From positions 1-64,000 of the forward strand of contig JAITKV010000019.1 of NCBI GenBank assembly GCA_031278215.1: DNA of 64,000 nucleotides, given 5' to 3'. The notes under the pieces are model-generated. The model saw only the letters and a program-made list of their open reading frames with translations. It was not told the DNA's origin and made no database searches. Shown piece after piece: positions 1 through 8,166 of the stretch (the stretch's first letter is position 1; the number at the start of each line of letters is the position of its first letter). The stretch comes from Spirochaetaceae bacterium (GTDB lineage Bacteria; Spirochaetota; Spirochaetia; Treponematales; Breznakiellaceae). A program made the position numbers and the translations under genes.

Positions 1-1
1 A

Positions 2-736
2 AATGACCTTGCAAGTTCCATTTTTGATATATCAATAATTATCCTTATTCTGCTAAACATTGTCGCCGTCATAGCGGCTTCATTTTCCGATTTTGCCGCC
101 GTCCATATTGTGGAGCTACATCGTTTTGAAATTTTCTCTATTACGATTTTCTCAATAGAATATCTTTTAAGAATATGTACGGCGGATTATAAATACCCTG
201 GTTTAAAATATCCGCATATTTGTTATTTTTTTTCCGCTTCGGCCATAATTGATTTAGCGGCGATTCTGCCGTTCTACCTCCCGTTTGTAACCGGTATAGA
301 CCTTCGTTTTCTACGGATTTTACGGCTCCTACGGATGTTCCGAATTTTCAAGCTGGGCCGCTACAATGAATCTATGGCAATTATCGGAAGAGTATTAAAA
401 AAAGAAAAAGAAAAACTCATAACCACTATTGTTTTGACCGTAATTATGATTTTTGTTGCCTCCTCAATTATGTATTATGTGGAAAGCCCCGCCCAGCCGG
501 AAGTATTTACCGACATCATAGCTACTACATGGTGGTCTGTAGCAACCTTTACAACTGTCTGGTACGGAGATGTATACCCGATCACTATAGCAGGTAAAAT
601 CCTAGGTGGTATTATATCCCTTTTGGGAATTATGCTTATTGCTCTCCCCAGTGGTATTATTTGTTCTGGATTTATGACGGAACTGGAACATGATAAAAAA
701 AATATCTGCCCCCATTGTGGAAAGGAGATTGAGTAA
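2..736 (+). CDS. Voltage-gated potassium-channel-like protein (5' end outside window)
   Basis: Membrane ion channel of the six-helix voltage-gated family. The reading frame is open from base 2, so the true start lies upstream; a GTG at 110 is only an internal candidate. Visible parts in order are the end of S1, S2, S3 (IIDLAAILPFYL), an S4 voltage sensor with arginines every third residue (RFLRILRLLRMFR), S5, a pore loop and S6, ending in a small CPHCGKE zinc-ribbon-like tail. The selectivity filter reads TTVWYGD where the family has TTVGYGD, so the first filter glycine is a tryptophan. The stop codon abuts the next start. The stretch is visibly AT-rich compared with the rest of the window, which suggests acquired DNA. 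The family call is firm; ion selectivity is uncertain because of the filter change. Confidence 0.85.
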   Translation, partial: NDLASSIFDISIIILILLNIVAVIAASFSDFAAVHIVELHRFEIFSITIFSIEYLLRICTADYKYPGLKYPHICYFFSASAIIDLAAILPFYLPFVTGIDLRFLRILRLLRMFRIFKLGRYNESMAIIGRVLKKEKEKLITTIVLTVIMIFVASSIMYYVESPAQPEVFTDIIATTWWSVATFTTVWYGDVYPITIAGKILGGIISLLGIMLIALPSGIICSGFMTELEHDKKNICPHCGKEIE

Positions 737-1147
737 ATGGGAATCAGTTTTCGTAAGTCTTTCAAGGCTGGCCCTGTCAGGGTAAATCTTTCAAAATCAG
801 GTGTAGGAATGTCAGCCGGTGTTAAGGGCGCACGTATAGGGTCTGGCCCTAGGGGAACTTATATTAGCGGCGGCAAAGGAGGAGTCCGATTCTATAAAAC
901 CCTTAATGGTAGTAAAATACAGGCTGGGGAAGGAATTGATTTATATAAGGAATATTCTACTCCCCAGCGTATCGCTATGGTTATTTTTGGGATCGTTTTA
1001 ATTATATTAGGTTTGTTTTTTGCCCTCCTTTTTGTAATGGGATTTTATATGCTTATTGTTGGAGTAATTTTAATTCTGTCAGGTATTTTTTTAATCATAA
1101 AACAAAAAACAGTAATAGCAATAGAAGAACCGCAAGGCGTAAAGTGA
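737..1147 (+). CDS. DUF4236 family protein with two C-terminal membrane helices
   Basis: 136-residue protein whose first 60 residues have the DUF4236 pattern: MGISFRKSF, then LSKSGVGMSAGVKGARIG and a GPRGTY-GG-GG stretch. The C-terminal half holds two closely spaced hydrophobic segments (about residues 78-118), so it probably sits in the inner membrane. The family has no established function. The ATG follows the stop of the channel gene directly, and GGAGATT just upstream can serve as ribosome binding site, so the two are probably cotranscribed. Like the channel gene it is AT-rich. Confidence 0.8.
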   Translation: MGISFRKSFKAGPVRVNLSKSGVGMSAGVKGARIGSGPRGTYISGGKGGVRFYKTLNGSKIQAGEGIDLYKEYSTPQRIAMVIFGIVLIILGLFFALLFVMGFYMLIVGVILILSGIFLIIKQKTVIAIEEPQGVK

Positions 1148-1159
1148 TTCAGAAAGAAA

Positions 1160-1184
1160 CTGACTGGTGTACTATACCAGTCAG
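1160..1184. terminator. Perfect 9-bp hairpin after the DUF4236 gene
   Basis: CTGACTGGT and ACCAGTCAG flank a 7-base loop just after the stop codon. There is no T-run behind it, so a classical intrinsic terminator is not shown; it may end or protect the transcript. Confidence 0.4.
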
Positions 1185-1285
1185 GGCGGGGGTTCATAAT
1201 AAAGAGGTAAACCGTGACCATTTCCCGAAACACGCTGCTTAATTATGCCCCCCTGTATACTGGACTATATAAGCAGGAGACTTAT

Positions 1286-1723
1286 ATGTCCAATTCTCAG
1301 GAAGAAAAATGGAAGCTTTACGAAGCCAATGAACGCTGTACGAACAAGCTGATAGAGACCCAGCAAAAGACGGACGCATTTGCCGACAAATGGCTAATAA
1401 CCCTCGCGGCGGGTTCTTTCGGGCTTTCCTTCATATTCATTGAATCCTTGGTTCCCCTGGAAAAAGCCGTGAGCAAACCCTTGCTGATTGCCGCCTGGGG
1501 CTGTTTCGCCGTAGTCCTTGCCTTGCAGCTTGCCGGGTTTATTATCAGTTCCATACGCTTTACCCTTCTGGCTGCGGAAGCCGATAAGGGACTTTTACTT
1601 ATGTATGAAGGTAAAGAACCCGATTATAAACGCGGGGGCCGCGAAATCCCCCGCCCTGTACCGCCGCAAATACCAGTTCAAACGCCTAAAACACCCCCTT
1701 CAGGGCCATCTTCGGAACCCTAA
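1286..1723 (+). CDS. Small membrane protein of unknown function
   Basis: 145 residues, not recognised. The ATG at 1286 is preferred over an earlier in-frame ATG at 1214 because AGGAG lies six bases before it. The N-terminus is charged and helical (residues 1-35). Two hydrophobic segments follow (about 38-60 and 70-95), then a short charged stretch and a proline-rich tail from about residue 118 (PRPVPPQIP...PKTPPS). Both membrane segments and the tail can be seen directly. A role as a small membrane anchor is only a guess. GC content is higher than in the two preceding genes, so it need not share their origin. Confidence 0.6.
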   Translation: MSNSQEEKWKLYEANERCTNKLIETQQKTDAFADKWLITLAAGSFGLSFIFIESLVPLEKAVSKPLLIAAWGCFAVVLALQLAGFIISSIRFTLLAAEADKGLLLMYEGKEPDYKRGGREIPRPVPPQIPVQTPKTPPSGPSSEP

Positions 1724-1824
1724 AAACCCGGAGCGGAGCGGGAATCCGCAGGCCGGGAATGAGTAAAAAAATGAGAAAACGGGCGGCTGGGAAAAAATAG
1801 TGTCCCATACAGCCAAAAAAATGC

Positions 1825-1852
1825 TTGACTTTTCAATTGTTTTTTCTATAAA
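1825..1852 (+). promoter_or_regulatory. Sigma-70-type promoter ahead of the tRNA-like/tRNA-Lys stretch
   Basis: TTGACT, a 16-base spacer and TATAAA. Transcription would begin near 1860, just before the tRNA-Arg-like sequence, and run on into tRNA-Lys. Confidence 0.55.
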
Positions 1853-1862
1853 ATGTCTTTTA

Positions 1863-1944
1863 TAATCCGTCTTAAACGGGTATAGGTATAGCTAAATGAC
1901 GACTTCGAATCCGTAGACAGCAGGTTCGAGTCCTGCCGGACGCA
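1863..1944 (+). pseudogene. Damaged tRNA-Arg(UCG)-like sequence with intact 3' half
   Basis: The 3' half is textbook: anticodon loop CTTCGAA (anticodon TCG) followed by TCCGT, a T arm GCAGG-TTCGAGT-CCTGC and a 3' acceptor strand CGGACGC with discriminator A at 1944. The 5' half does not fit. Only four of seven acceptor pairs can form (TCCG at 1866-1869), a possible D arm (CTTA...TAGG) is followed by about nine extra bases, and the 5' side of the anticodon stem does not pair. It could be a decayed gene, or the 3' tRNA fragment left when an element integrated. The promoter at 1825 would still transcribe it. Confidence 0.6.
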
Positions 1945-1967
1945 AAAACTGTATCGCGTTTTTTTCC

Positions 1968-2040
1968 GGGCCGCTAGCTCAGCTGGTAGAGCAGCAGACT
2001 CTTAATCTGCGGGTCGAAGGTTCGATCCCTTCGCGGCTCA
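1968..2040 (+). tRNA. tRNA-Lys (CTT)
   Basis: Complete 73-nt cloverleaf. Acceptor GGGCCGC pairs with GCGGCTC (one G-T pair), the D arm contains AGCTCAGCTGGTAGAGC, the anticodon stem GCAGA/TCTGC encloses CTCTTAA (anticodon CTT), and the T loop is TTCGATC. Discriminator A; CCA is not encoded. Confidence 0.97.
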
Positions 2041-2111
2041 CTTCAGGACCGCCGGAATTCCACTGGTTAAACGGTAAAAACCCGGCTTACCAGGGCCATG
2101 GCGGGTACTTT

Positions 2112-2142
2112 ATTCCCCGACAATTTTAAATTGTCGGGGAAT
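2112..2142. repeat. Dispersed palindrome, family A, copy 1
   Basis: Perfect 15-bp arms ATTCCCCGACAATTT / AAATTGTCGGGGAAT around a single T. The flanks (ACTTT before, TCCG after) and most of the arms recur at 45987-46018, where one C-G pair is replaced by T-A on both arms. Copy 1 lies downstream of tRNA-Lys and of the convergent aldo/keto reductase gene, so it could act as a terminator hairpin for both strands. Apart from this element, 2041-2235 holds nothing I recognise. Confidence 0.8.
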
Positions 2143-2235
2143 TCCGGTTGTAATTGTTTGTGGGCAAAGTCCCTGCCTGACAAACCAAAATCTATTGCGT
2201 ATAAAAATTGCGGGGCCTTAAAGAAGACCCTTCCC

Positions 2236-3252
2236 CTACCGCGTGAGGGTCCCCTCTGGATCCCAAAGATCTTCCCAGCCCGTGGCGCCGGGCCACAGGA
2301 ATACTTGTCCCTTGACAAGCCGGCAGTTTCGTTCCGCCCCCCTAATCGCTTCCATCTCTGCGGAACTTAGGGGATCTTCGGCAACCGCTTTAAGGTTGCT
2401 CAGATAATTTTTCTCATGCACCGAAAAAGGGATGGGGATGGAAGGGCGTTGAACGGCCCATTTTAAGCAGACCAGGGCCGGATGAATCCCCCGGGCTTCG
2501 GCGATGGCGGCGATCTCGGGAAGTTCCGTGTCCGCCACGTCTCTGGGGGTCCTGTCCCTTTCGGGCCGGTTGGGGGAACCAATGGGACAATAGCCTATCA
2601 CGGCGATTCCCCGGCTTTTGCAGTAGTCAAAAAGCTCCTGCTGCTGGAAAGAGGGGTGCTGCTCCATTTCCAGCATGGCCGGTTTAATTTTACAGCGGGG
2701 AAGAACCGCCTCGAGTTTAGGGATGGTCATGTTGCACATGCCGATATATTTAGCAAGCCCCATGCCGGCTATGCTTTCCATCTGGGCCCAGAGGTCCATA
2801 AATTTACCGGTGGAAAAAGGAACCGAACCGGGATTACGGGCGCCGCCGTTACAGCCGGGGGCGTGATAGTTGGGAAAGGGCCAATGAACAAAATAACAGT
2901 CCACATAATCAAGCCTAAGGTCCTTAAGGCTCTTTGCCAAAGAAACCAGAACGTCCCCTTTGCCGTGCATGTCGTTCCATACCTTGGAGGTGATAAAAAG
3001 TTCTTCCCGCTTTACCCCGCCGCACGCAAGGGCCTCTTCAAATACGGCGCCTATGCGGTCCTCGTTCCCGTAAACCGAGGCGCAGTCAAAAAAGCGGTAA
3101 CCCGCACGGATCGCCCCGGCCACCGCCGCCGAAACTTCGCCGGCGCTGTATTTGTCGGACCCAAAGGTTCCCATGCCAATGGACGGTATGCTTTGACCGG
3201 AACCAAGGACAATCCGCGGTATTTTTGACGCATCGATAAATTTCGTTTCCAT
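2236..3252 (-). CDS. Aldo/keto reductase
   Basis: 338 residues, the usual AKR length. NADPH-dependent reduction of an aldehyde or ketone in the cytoplasm. The catalytic tetrad is in place: Asp56 and Tyr61 (FFDCASVYGNE), Lys90 (TSKVWND) and His123 (YFVHWP). It is the last gene of the minus-strand sugar operon, four bases after the alcohol dehydrogenase gene, so it is very probably cotranscribed with fucI. In an L-fucose pathway a natural substrate would be lactaldehyde (to 1,2-propanediol) or the sugar itself. That is inference from context; the sequence does not fix the substrate. Confidence 0.9.
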   Translation of the reverse strand: METKFIDASKIPRIVLGSGQSIPSIGMGTFGSDKYSAGEVSAAVAGAIRAGYRFFDCASVYGNEDRIGAVFEEALACGGVKREELFITSKVWNDMHGKGDVLVSLAKSLKDLRLDYVDCYFVHWPFPNYHAPGCNGGARNPGSVPFSTGKFMDLWAQMESIAGMGLAKYIGMCNMTIPKLEAVLPRCKIKPAMLEMEQHPSFQQQELFDYCKSRGIAVIGYCPIGSPNRPERDRTPRDVADTELPEIAAIAEARGIHPALVCLKWAVQRPSIPIPFSVHEKNYLSNLKAVAEDPLSSAEMEAIRGAERNCRLVKGQVFLWPGATGWEDLWDPEGTLTR

Positions 3253-3255
3253 TAT

Positions 3256-4317
3256 TTATGTAAGCTCCTCATCCGCACAGACTGCCACCTTGCCGCAGCG
3301 CCCTTCGGCCATAAGCCGGTAGGCTTCATCGGCCCTTTCCAGGGGGAAGCGGTGGGTTACCAGTATGTCGGGATGCATGTTCCACCGGACCAGTTCTTCC
3401 ACAAGGTTTTCCATAAGCCAGATACTGGTAACCCAGCTTCCGTAGATGCTTTTTTGGGGATGTATAATATCCGGGCTGGGGTTAAAGGCAACGGAATTTC
3501 CCTCGCCCACAAAAGCGATTTTTCCCCACTGCCGTGCGGCCCGTATGGCGGTCTGCCTTCCTTCGTCGCTGGCCGACGCGTCAAAGGCCCGTTCAACCCC
3601 GTTGCCGCCGGTTAGGGCCCTAATCCGTTCAACATTGCCGCTGCCGGGGCTTAGAATTTCATCGGCCAGGTTTAATTTTTTTGCCAAATCAACGCGGTAT
3701 TGATTTCCCTCGACGCCGAAGAGCTTTCGGGCGCCCATGGCCTTACAGAGCATCAGGGCGGCCAGTCCCACGGGGCCCAGGCCGGCCACAAGCACGTTGT
3801 CCGCCCCGCTTACCCCTATTTTGTAAATAGCCTCGTATACGGTGCCGAACCCGCAGGCAACCTGGGCGCCGTCGGCATAGGAAAGGGCGTCGGGCAGTTC
3901 CACCAGGTCCTTTTCGTCGCAGAGTATATACTCCGCCATACCTCCGTCCCGCTGCCAGCCGTAGGCGGCCCTAAGGGGGGACGAGCAGGAAATCATATAC
4001 CCCATGCGGCAGTCGTGGCAGACCCCGCATCCCGAAATGTGGTACACAATAACCCGGGCGCCTTTTTTAAAACGGCGTATGCCGGGCCCTTCCTCTACGA
4101 CCTGGCCGCAGGGTTCGTGGCCCGCGATTACTCCCTGATAGCCTTCGGGGCCCTTTCCCAGATGCTCCCGGTAAATGGCCCGGATATCGCTTCCGCAGAT
4201 AGTACAGGCCTTCATTTTTACCAGCACCTGCCCATGGCCGGGCCGGGGTATGGGCACATCCCGTAATTCCACCGTACTGTTGCCGGGGAGATACGCCCCC
4301 TTCATGGTTCCCTCCAT
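3256..4317 (-). CDS. Zinc-dependent medium-chain alcohol/polyol dehydrogenase
   Basis: 353 residues. Catalytic-zinc ligands are visible at Cys41 (ICGSD) and His67-Glu68 (GHE). The structural-zinc lobe is complete with Cys97, Cys100, Cys103 and Cys111. The Rossmann motif GLGPVGL lies near residue 175. This is the threonine/sorbitol dehydrogenase branch of the MDR superfamily. The first ATG has AGGAGGT eight bases upstream; a second ATG four codons later also has GGAGG, so the start could be 4305. It is placed between the sugar permease and aldo/keto reductase genes of the fucose operon. A role in oxidising the sugar, or in reducing lactaldehyde, is inferred from position only. Confidence 0.9.
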   Translation of the reverse strand: MEGTMKGAYLPGNSTVELRDVPIPRPGHGQVLVKMKACTICGSDIRAIYREHLGKGPEGYQGVIAGHEPCGQVVEEGPGIRRFKKGARVIVYHISGCGVCHDCRMGYMISCSSPLRAAYGWQRDGGMAEYILCDEKDLVELPDALSYADGAQVACGFGTVYEAIYKIGVSGADNVLVAGLGPVGLAALMLCKAMGARKLFGVEGNQYRVDLAKKLNLADEILSPGSGNVERIRALTGGNGVERAFDASASDEGRQTAIRAARQWGKIAFVGEGNSVAFNPSPDIIHPQKSIYGSWVTSIWLMENLVEELVRWNMHPDILVTHRFPLERADEAYRLMAEGRCGKVAVCADEELT

Positions 4318-4414
4318 AACTTTTACCTCCTATTCTCCACCCGGGGCTTTTACGGCCCTTCGTTTTTGATGCTGTTTTAGAACCGCGTTTTCCTGTACAA
4401 AAACACCCGCGCCG

Positions 4415-5395
4415 CTATGCCCGTTTCGCGTATTTCTTCATGTCGAAGAAGACGGCGATAATAATGATGCTTCCCTTAACCAGAAGCTGATAATACGAGT
4501 CGATGGACAAAAAGCTCATGCCGTAATTGATAAGCCCCATGGTAAATACGCCTATGATCATGCCCGTTACGGTGCCCACTCCGCCGTTCTGGGAAACTCC
4601 GCCGACGGTAACCGCGGCGATGGCGTCCAGTTCCATGCCGTTTGCCGTTAAGGCATTGGCCAAGCCCAGACGGCCCGCCTGAAGCACCCCGGCGCATCCG
4701 TAAAGGAGCCCGGCGTAAAGGTAAACGCACACCAGGTCCCGTTCCACATTAATGCCCGACACCCTGGCGGCCTGGGCGTTGCCTCCGATGGCATAAAAAT
4801 TCGTACCCTGCTTGGTATGTTTAAGCAGCACCCAGACAAGAATAGTGATGACCAAAACATAGATCCCCAAAAAAGGGACGGAAGAAAACAGGGAACTTTG
4901 GGCCAGGGCCTTAAAGTTCGCGTTCAAGGAACCCACAATGGCGGCCCGGGTATAGATCAGCTGAATGCCCCGGGCCAGGGACATGGTGCCCAGGGTGGCG
5001 ATAAAGGGGGGCAGTTTTCCATAGGCCACCAGGGTCCCGTTAAAAAGGCCGAAGACGCCGCCGGCCAATATGCCCGCCACAATGGGGACAAAAAGCGGGA
5101 ACGAGTGGCCGTAGTACAACGCCGATTCATAGGTGGGAATCTGGGCGAAAGACGCGGCCACCGACGCGCACAGGCAAACCACGTACCCTATGGAAAGATC
5201 TATGCCCTTGGTGATGATGATCATTCCCACCCCCAGGGATGCAAAGGCCCTGACAGATTCGGCAATAATCAGAGTTTTTATAGAAGCCCAGCTAAGGGCC
5301 TGCCCCCTGGTAAGTACGGCCAGTACAAAGACCAATACCACAAAAGTAACAAGGGTCGTATAGTCGCTTAAAATTTTCTTTACACTGACTTTCAT
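4415..5395 (-). CDS. mglC: Sugar ABC transporter permease, MglC/RbsC type
   Basis: 326 residues with 8-10 hydrophobic segments. It carries the family stretches GVGMIIITKGIDLSIG, GTMSLARGI, AIGGNAQAARVSGI and LDAIAAVTVGG, and ends with FDMKKYAKR much as E. coli MglC ends. It forms the inner-membrane channel for the importer whose ATPase and binding protein precede it in the same operon. The 97-base gap before the dehydrogenase gene contains only a weak hairpin. Transported sugar: probably fucose or galactose-like, judged from fucI and fucU nearby. Confidence 0.9.
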   Translation of the reverse strand: MKVSVKKILSDYTTLVTFVVLVFVLAVLTRGQALSWASIKTLIIAESVRAFASLGVGMIIITKGIDLSIGYVVCLCASVAASFAQIPTYESALYYGHSFPLFVPIVAGILAGGVFGLFNGTLVAYGKLPPFIATLGTMSLARGIQLIYTRAAIVGSLNANFKALAQSSLFSSVPFLGIYVLVITILVWVLLKHTKQGTNFYAIGGNAQAARVSGINVERDLVCVYLYAGLLYGCAGVLQAGRLGLANALTANGMELDAIAAVTVGGVSQNGGVGTVTGMIIGVFTMGLINYGMSFLSIDSYYQLLVKGSIIIIAVFFDMKKYAKRA

Positions 5396-5434
5396 CCTGC
5401 TATTTTTCTCCTTCCCGTCTACGGTTTTTGGCGC

Positions 5435-6958
5435 TTAGGCCTGCGAAAATTTGGTGGCAAGCCTCATAACAGCTTCCGGGGTAACTTCCGCCTTATCCAG
5501 CGTACCCGTATGCAATCCTGCGCAGAGCACCATAATGCGGTGGCTCATCCCGATAAGTTCCGGCATTTCGCTGGACACCATGATGACGGCCTTTCCCTGC
5601 TTTACCAGTTCCGCCATGATCGTATAAATCTCATATTTTGCCCCCACATCAATGCCCCGGGTGGGTTCATCCATGATCAGTATTTCCGGCAGGGTCATAA
5701 GCCAGCGGCTTAAGATAACCTTTTGCTGGTTTCCTCCGGAAAGGTCCTGGATCAGCGTTGACATGGAGGGGGTCTTAGTTTTAAGCTGCCGGTTTTGAGA
5801 AGCCGCCACGGCAGAAATCTTTTTATGATCCAAGATGCCGATTTTATTTTTATAATTACCCAGGGATGCAATGGCCGTATTAACCGTCACATTAAGAAGG
5901 GGAAAAATCCCCGAACTGCGGCGATCTTCGGTTACAAGCCCTATGCCCGATTTAATGGCTTCGGAGGGCCGGATCTTTTCAAGGGGCTTTCCGTTCACAA
6001 AAATCTCTCCCCCCCGAACCGCCCTGATCCCGAAAATTGCTTCCACCAGTTCGGTTCGCTGGGCGCCCACCAGCCCGCCGACGCCAAGGATCTCTCCTTT
6101 TCTAAGCTCAAAGCTGATATTCTTAAACGAACGGGGATCTTCGGCGCTTAAGTTCCGTACCTCAAGGCACACTTCGCCTGTTTTCGATTCCACCGGAGGA
6201 AACCGGTTGGTAATGTCCCGGCCCACCATGAGGGAAATAAGCCCGTCCCCGGTAAGGTCCTTTACCGGAAAGGACCCAATCATTTTTCCGTCCCGCATAA
6301 CCGTAACGTCGTCGGCGATCTGAAAGATCTCTTCCATTTTGTGGGAAATATATATGATCGCCACGCCCTTGGACCGCAGATTTCGTATAATATCAAACAG
6401 ATGGTTTACTTCATTTTCCGTCAAGGAACTGGTGGGTTCGTCCATCACCACGATGGAAGCGTTGTACGAAACAGCCTTGGCGATTTCGCAGCCCTGCTGA
6501 TGGCTGATAGAAAGGCTGCCCATCCGGGCTGCGGGATTAAAATCAAAGTTCAAGTCCATAAGAAGGCTTTTTGTATCCTCAAGCATCTTTTTGTGGTTGA
6601 TAAGGAAAAATCTGTTAAGCGGTTCCCTGCCAAGCCAGATGTTCTGGGCTACCGAACGCTGGGGAACATTGGAAAGCTCCTGGTGTATCATGGAAACTCC
6701 GGCGGCCATGGCGTCGGCGGCGTTGTTAAAACGGCATTCCCTGCCGTGAAGTATAATTTTTCCCCCGTCCATTTTATAAATGCCAAAAAGACACTTCATC
6801 AGGGTAGATTTACCGGCTCCGTTTTCTCCCATAAGGGCGTGGACCGTTCCGGGCTTTACCTTAAAATCAACGTTGTCCAAGGCCAGCACTCCCGGAAATC
6901 TTTTAGTTACCCCGATCATCTTAAGAACGTCTCCGGTCTCTTCCATCATTACTCCCAT
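5435..6958 (-). CDS. mglA: Sugar ABC transporter ATP-binding protein, MglA type
   Basis: 507 residues, two fused ABC domains. The first has Walker A GENGAGKS (44-51) and MDEPTSSLTENEVNHLF, a close match to galactose MglA. The second has a degenerate nucleotide loop (GGLVGAQRTE) and the signature LSGGNQQKV, as usual in MglA and RbsA. A later ATG (6946, Met5) has GGGAG five bases upstream and may be the true start. The gene is separated from the binding-protein gene by a hairpin, so its expression is probably lower. It powers sugar uptake with the permease gene that follows. Confidence 0.93.
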   Translation of the reverse strand: MGVMMEETGDVLKMIGVTKRFPGVLALDNVDFKVKPGTVHALMGENGAGKSTLMKCLFGIYKMDGGKIILHGRECRFNNAADAMAAGVSMIHQELSNVPQRSVAQNIWLGREPLNRFFLINHKKMLEDTKSLLMDLNFDFNPAARMGSLSISHQQGCEIAKAVSYNASIVVMDEPTSSLTENEVNHLFDIIRNLRSKGVAIIYISHKMEEIFQIADDVTVMRDGKMIGSFPVKDLTGDGLISLMVGRDITNRFPPVESKTGEVCLEVRNLSAEDPRSFKNISFELRKGEILGVGGLVGAQRTELVEAIFGIRAVRGGEIFVNGKPLEKIRPSEAIKSGIGLVTEDRRSSGIFPLLNVTVNTAIASLGNYKNKIGILDHKKISAVAASQNRQLKTKTPSMSTLIQDLSGGNQQKVILSRWLMTLPEILIMDEPTRGIDVGAKYEIYTIMAELVKQGKAVIMVSSEMPELIGMSHRIMVLCAGLHTGTLDKAEVTPEAVMRLATKFSQA

Positions 6959-6978
6959 CTTCTCAATACGTGGTTTTA

Positions 6979-7018
6979 AAAAAACCAGCGTTCCGTCTTT
7001 ATGAAACGCCGGTTTTTT
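6979..7018 (-). terminator. Hairpin with T-run between binding-protein and ATPase genes
   Basis: Arms AAAAAACCAGCGTT and AACGCCGGTTTTTT pair with one mismatch. On the minus strand the stem runs straight into a T-run, so it looks like an intrinsic terminator that partly stops transcription after the binding-protein gene. That is the usual way to make more binding protein than membrane components. Confidence 0.75.
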
Positions 7019-7033
7019 CCGCTCCGCGGCCTG

Positions 7034-8113
7034 CTACGAGTTGTTTTTGTAATAGTCCGAATCTTTGGTTACCGGCGCGAAGGGCACCAGGTAGCATTGT
7101 CCGATAATCGAGGCGTCGTTGGCCGGCGCTTCGTCAATCGGGGTGGTGGCCGCGGGGGTTCCCCCGGCGGGATTACCGGGCTTGTAGGCGCCGGTGGCAA
7201 TCTGGTGGATAACGTCAAAGGCCGCCGAGGATTGACCCGCCGCATCCTGCAGCACCGTGGCGTAGAGTTTGTTTTCCTTCATGGAATTTAGAGCTTCCCC
7301 GGTGGCGTCAATACCCAGGACCGGTACGGTAAGAATCGTACCGTCGTCGGCGTTATTCTTCGTAAGGCCGTTTTGAATCAGGGATTCCACCGCCCCCAGG
7401 GCCATGCCGTCGTTCTGGGCGGCGACCACGTTAAACTGATTGCGGTAGGCGCCGATCCACGCGTCCATTTTCTGCTGGGCCTGATCGGGGGTCCAGTTCG
7501 CCGTATCCTCGGCAACGACGTTGACGGTATAACTCCTGGCGGCGAGTTCCGACATAAGCCCCGCCCGGCGGTTAACCTGGGCGGGATGTCCAAGCTGGCC
7601 GTTGATGATGATCATGTTAAGGACTTTGCCGGGGGCCTTATCCGGATATGCGTCAAAATAATCGGCTATAATCTGAGCCTGATACTGGCCGGCGACAAAT
7701 TCGGGGGAAGACGCAAAGAAGAAATTCTTTCCCACCTTAAGGGCCTCGGTGGTAGGCTGAATGTTGGAATACGCCGCGGCGCCGTCTTTGGCCAGAATTT
7801 CCTGATTCATCTGTTCCGTGAGTTCCGAAACGCAGGGAACGATCACAAAGTACTTGTAGCCCTGGTTAAGCAGGGTCTGAAGCTGGGTCAGCTGGGTGGC
7901 GCCGTCACTCCGGGCGTCCTGCACGTTCAGCTCCACCCCCGCCTGATCCGCCAGCCTGCGGACGCTTTCGGAATAATCCTTAAGGAACTGTTCGTCCATG
8001 TTCCGCATAAGCAGCGCAATCCGCACCTTGCCGCCGTCTCCCGAGGGGGTACATCCCGTAAACAGGGCCGCCGAAACAAGCAGGACGGCTAAAATCACTA
8101 AAAACCTTTTCAT
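7034..8113 (-). CDS. mglB: Periplasmic sugar-binding lipoprotein, MglB/RbsB type
   Basis: 359 residues. A lipoprotein signal peptide ends in a lipobox LFTGC with Cys21. The mature protein has the type-I periplasmic-binding fold: an initial VRIALLMRNMDEQFLKDY strand-helix, FVIVPCVSE, and later VVAAQNDGMALGAVES and VLGIDATGEAL, the ligand and hinge segments of the galactose/ribose group. GGAGAGGAG precedes the ATG. The first of the three importer genes, followed by a terminator-like hairpin. It delivers sugar to the MglA/MglC-type membrane complex. Ligand inferred from context as L-fucose or a related sugar. Confidence 0.92.
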   Translation of the reverse strand: MKRFLVILAVLLVSAALFTGCTPSGDGGKVRIALLMRNMDEQFLKDYSESVRRLADQAGVELNVQDARSDGATQLTQLQTLLNQGYKYFVIVPCVSELTEQMNQEILAKDGAAAYSNIQPTTEALKVGKNFFFASSPEFVAGQYQAQIIADYFDAYPDKAPGKVLNMIIINGQLGHPAQVNRRAGLMSELAARSYTVNVVAEDTANWTPDQAQQKMDAWIGAYRNQFNVVAAQNDGMALGAVESLIQNGLTKNNADDGTILTVPVLGIDATGEALNSMKENKLYATVLQDAAGQSSAAFDVIHQIATGAYKPGNPAGGTPAATTPIDEAPANDASIIGQCYLVPFAPVTKDSDYYKNNS

Positions 8114-8166
8114 TTTTTTCTCCTCTCCAAAAATTTTAAGATCTGATTAACAATCAGAAAATCTTT

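Noticed and set aside
1863-1944. tmRNA 3' end
   Set aside because: The T arm and acceptor fit a tRNA-Arg and the anticodon loop is normal; no tag-peptide frame or tmRNA 5' end is seen.
2482-3228. Long plus-strand ORF opposite the aldo/keto reductase gene
   Set aside because: Gly/His/Val-rich, no motif, fully antisense to a clear enzyme; a shadow typical of GC-rich DNA.
3700-4266. Plus-strand ORF opposite the alcohol dehydrogenase
   Set aside because: Antisense shadow; the minus-strand frame has intact zinc ligands.
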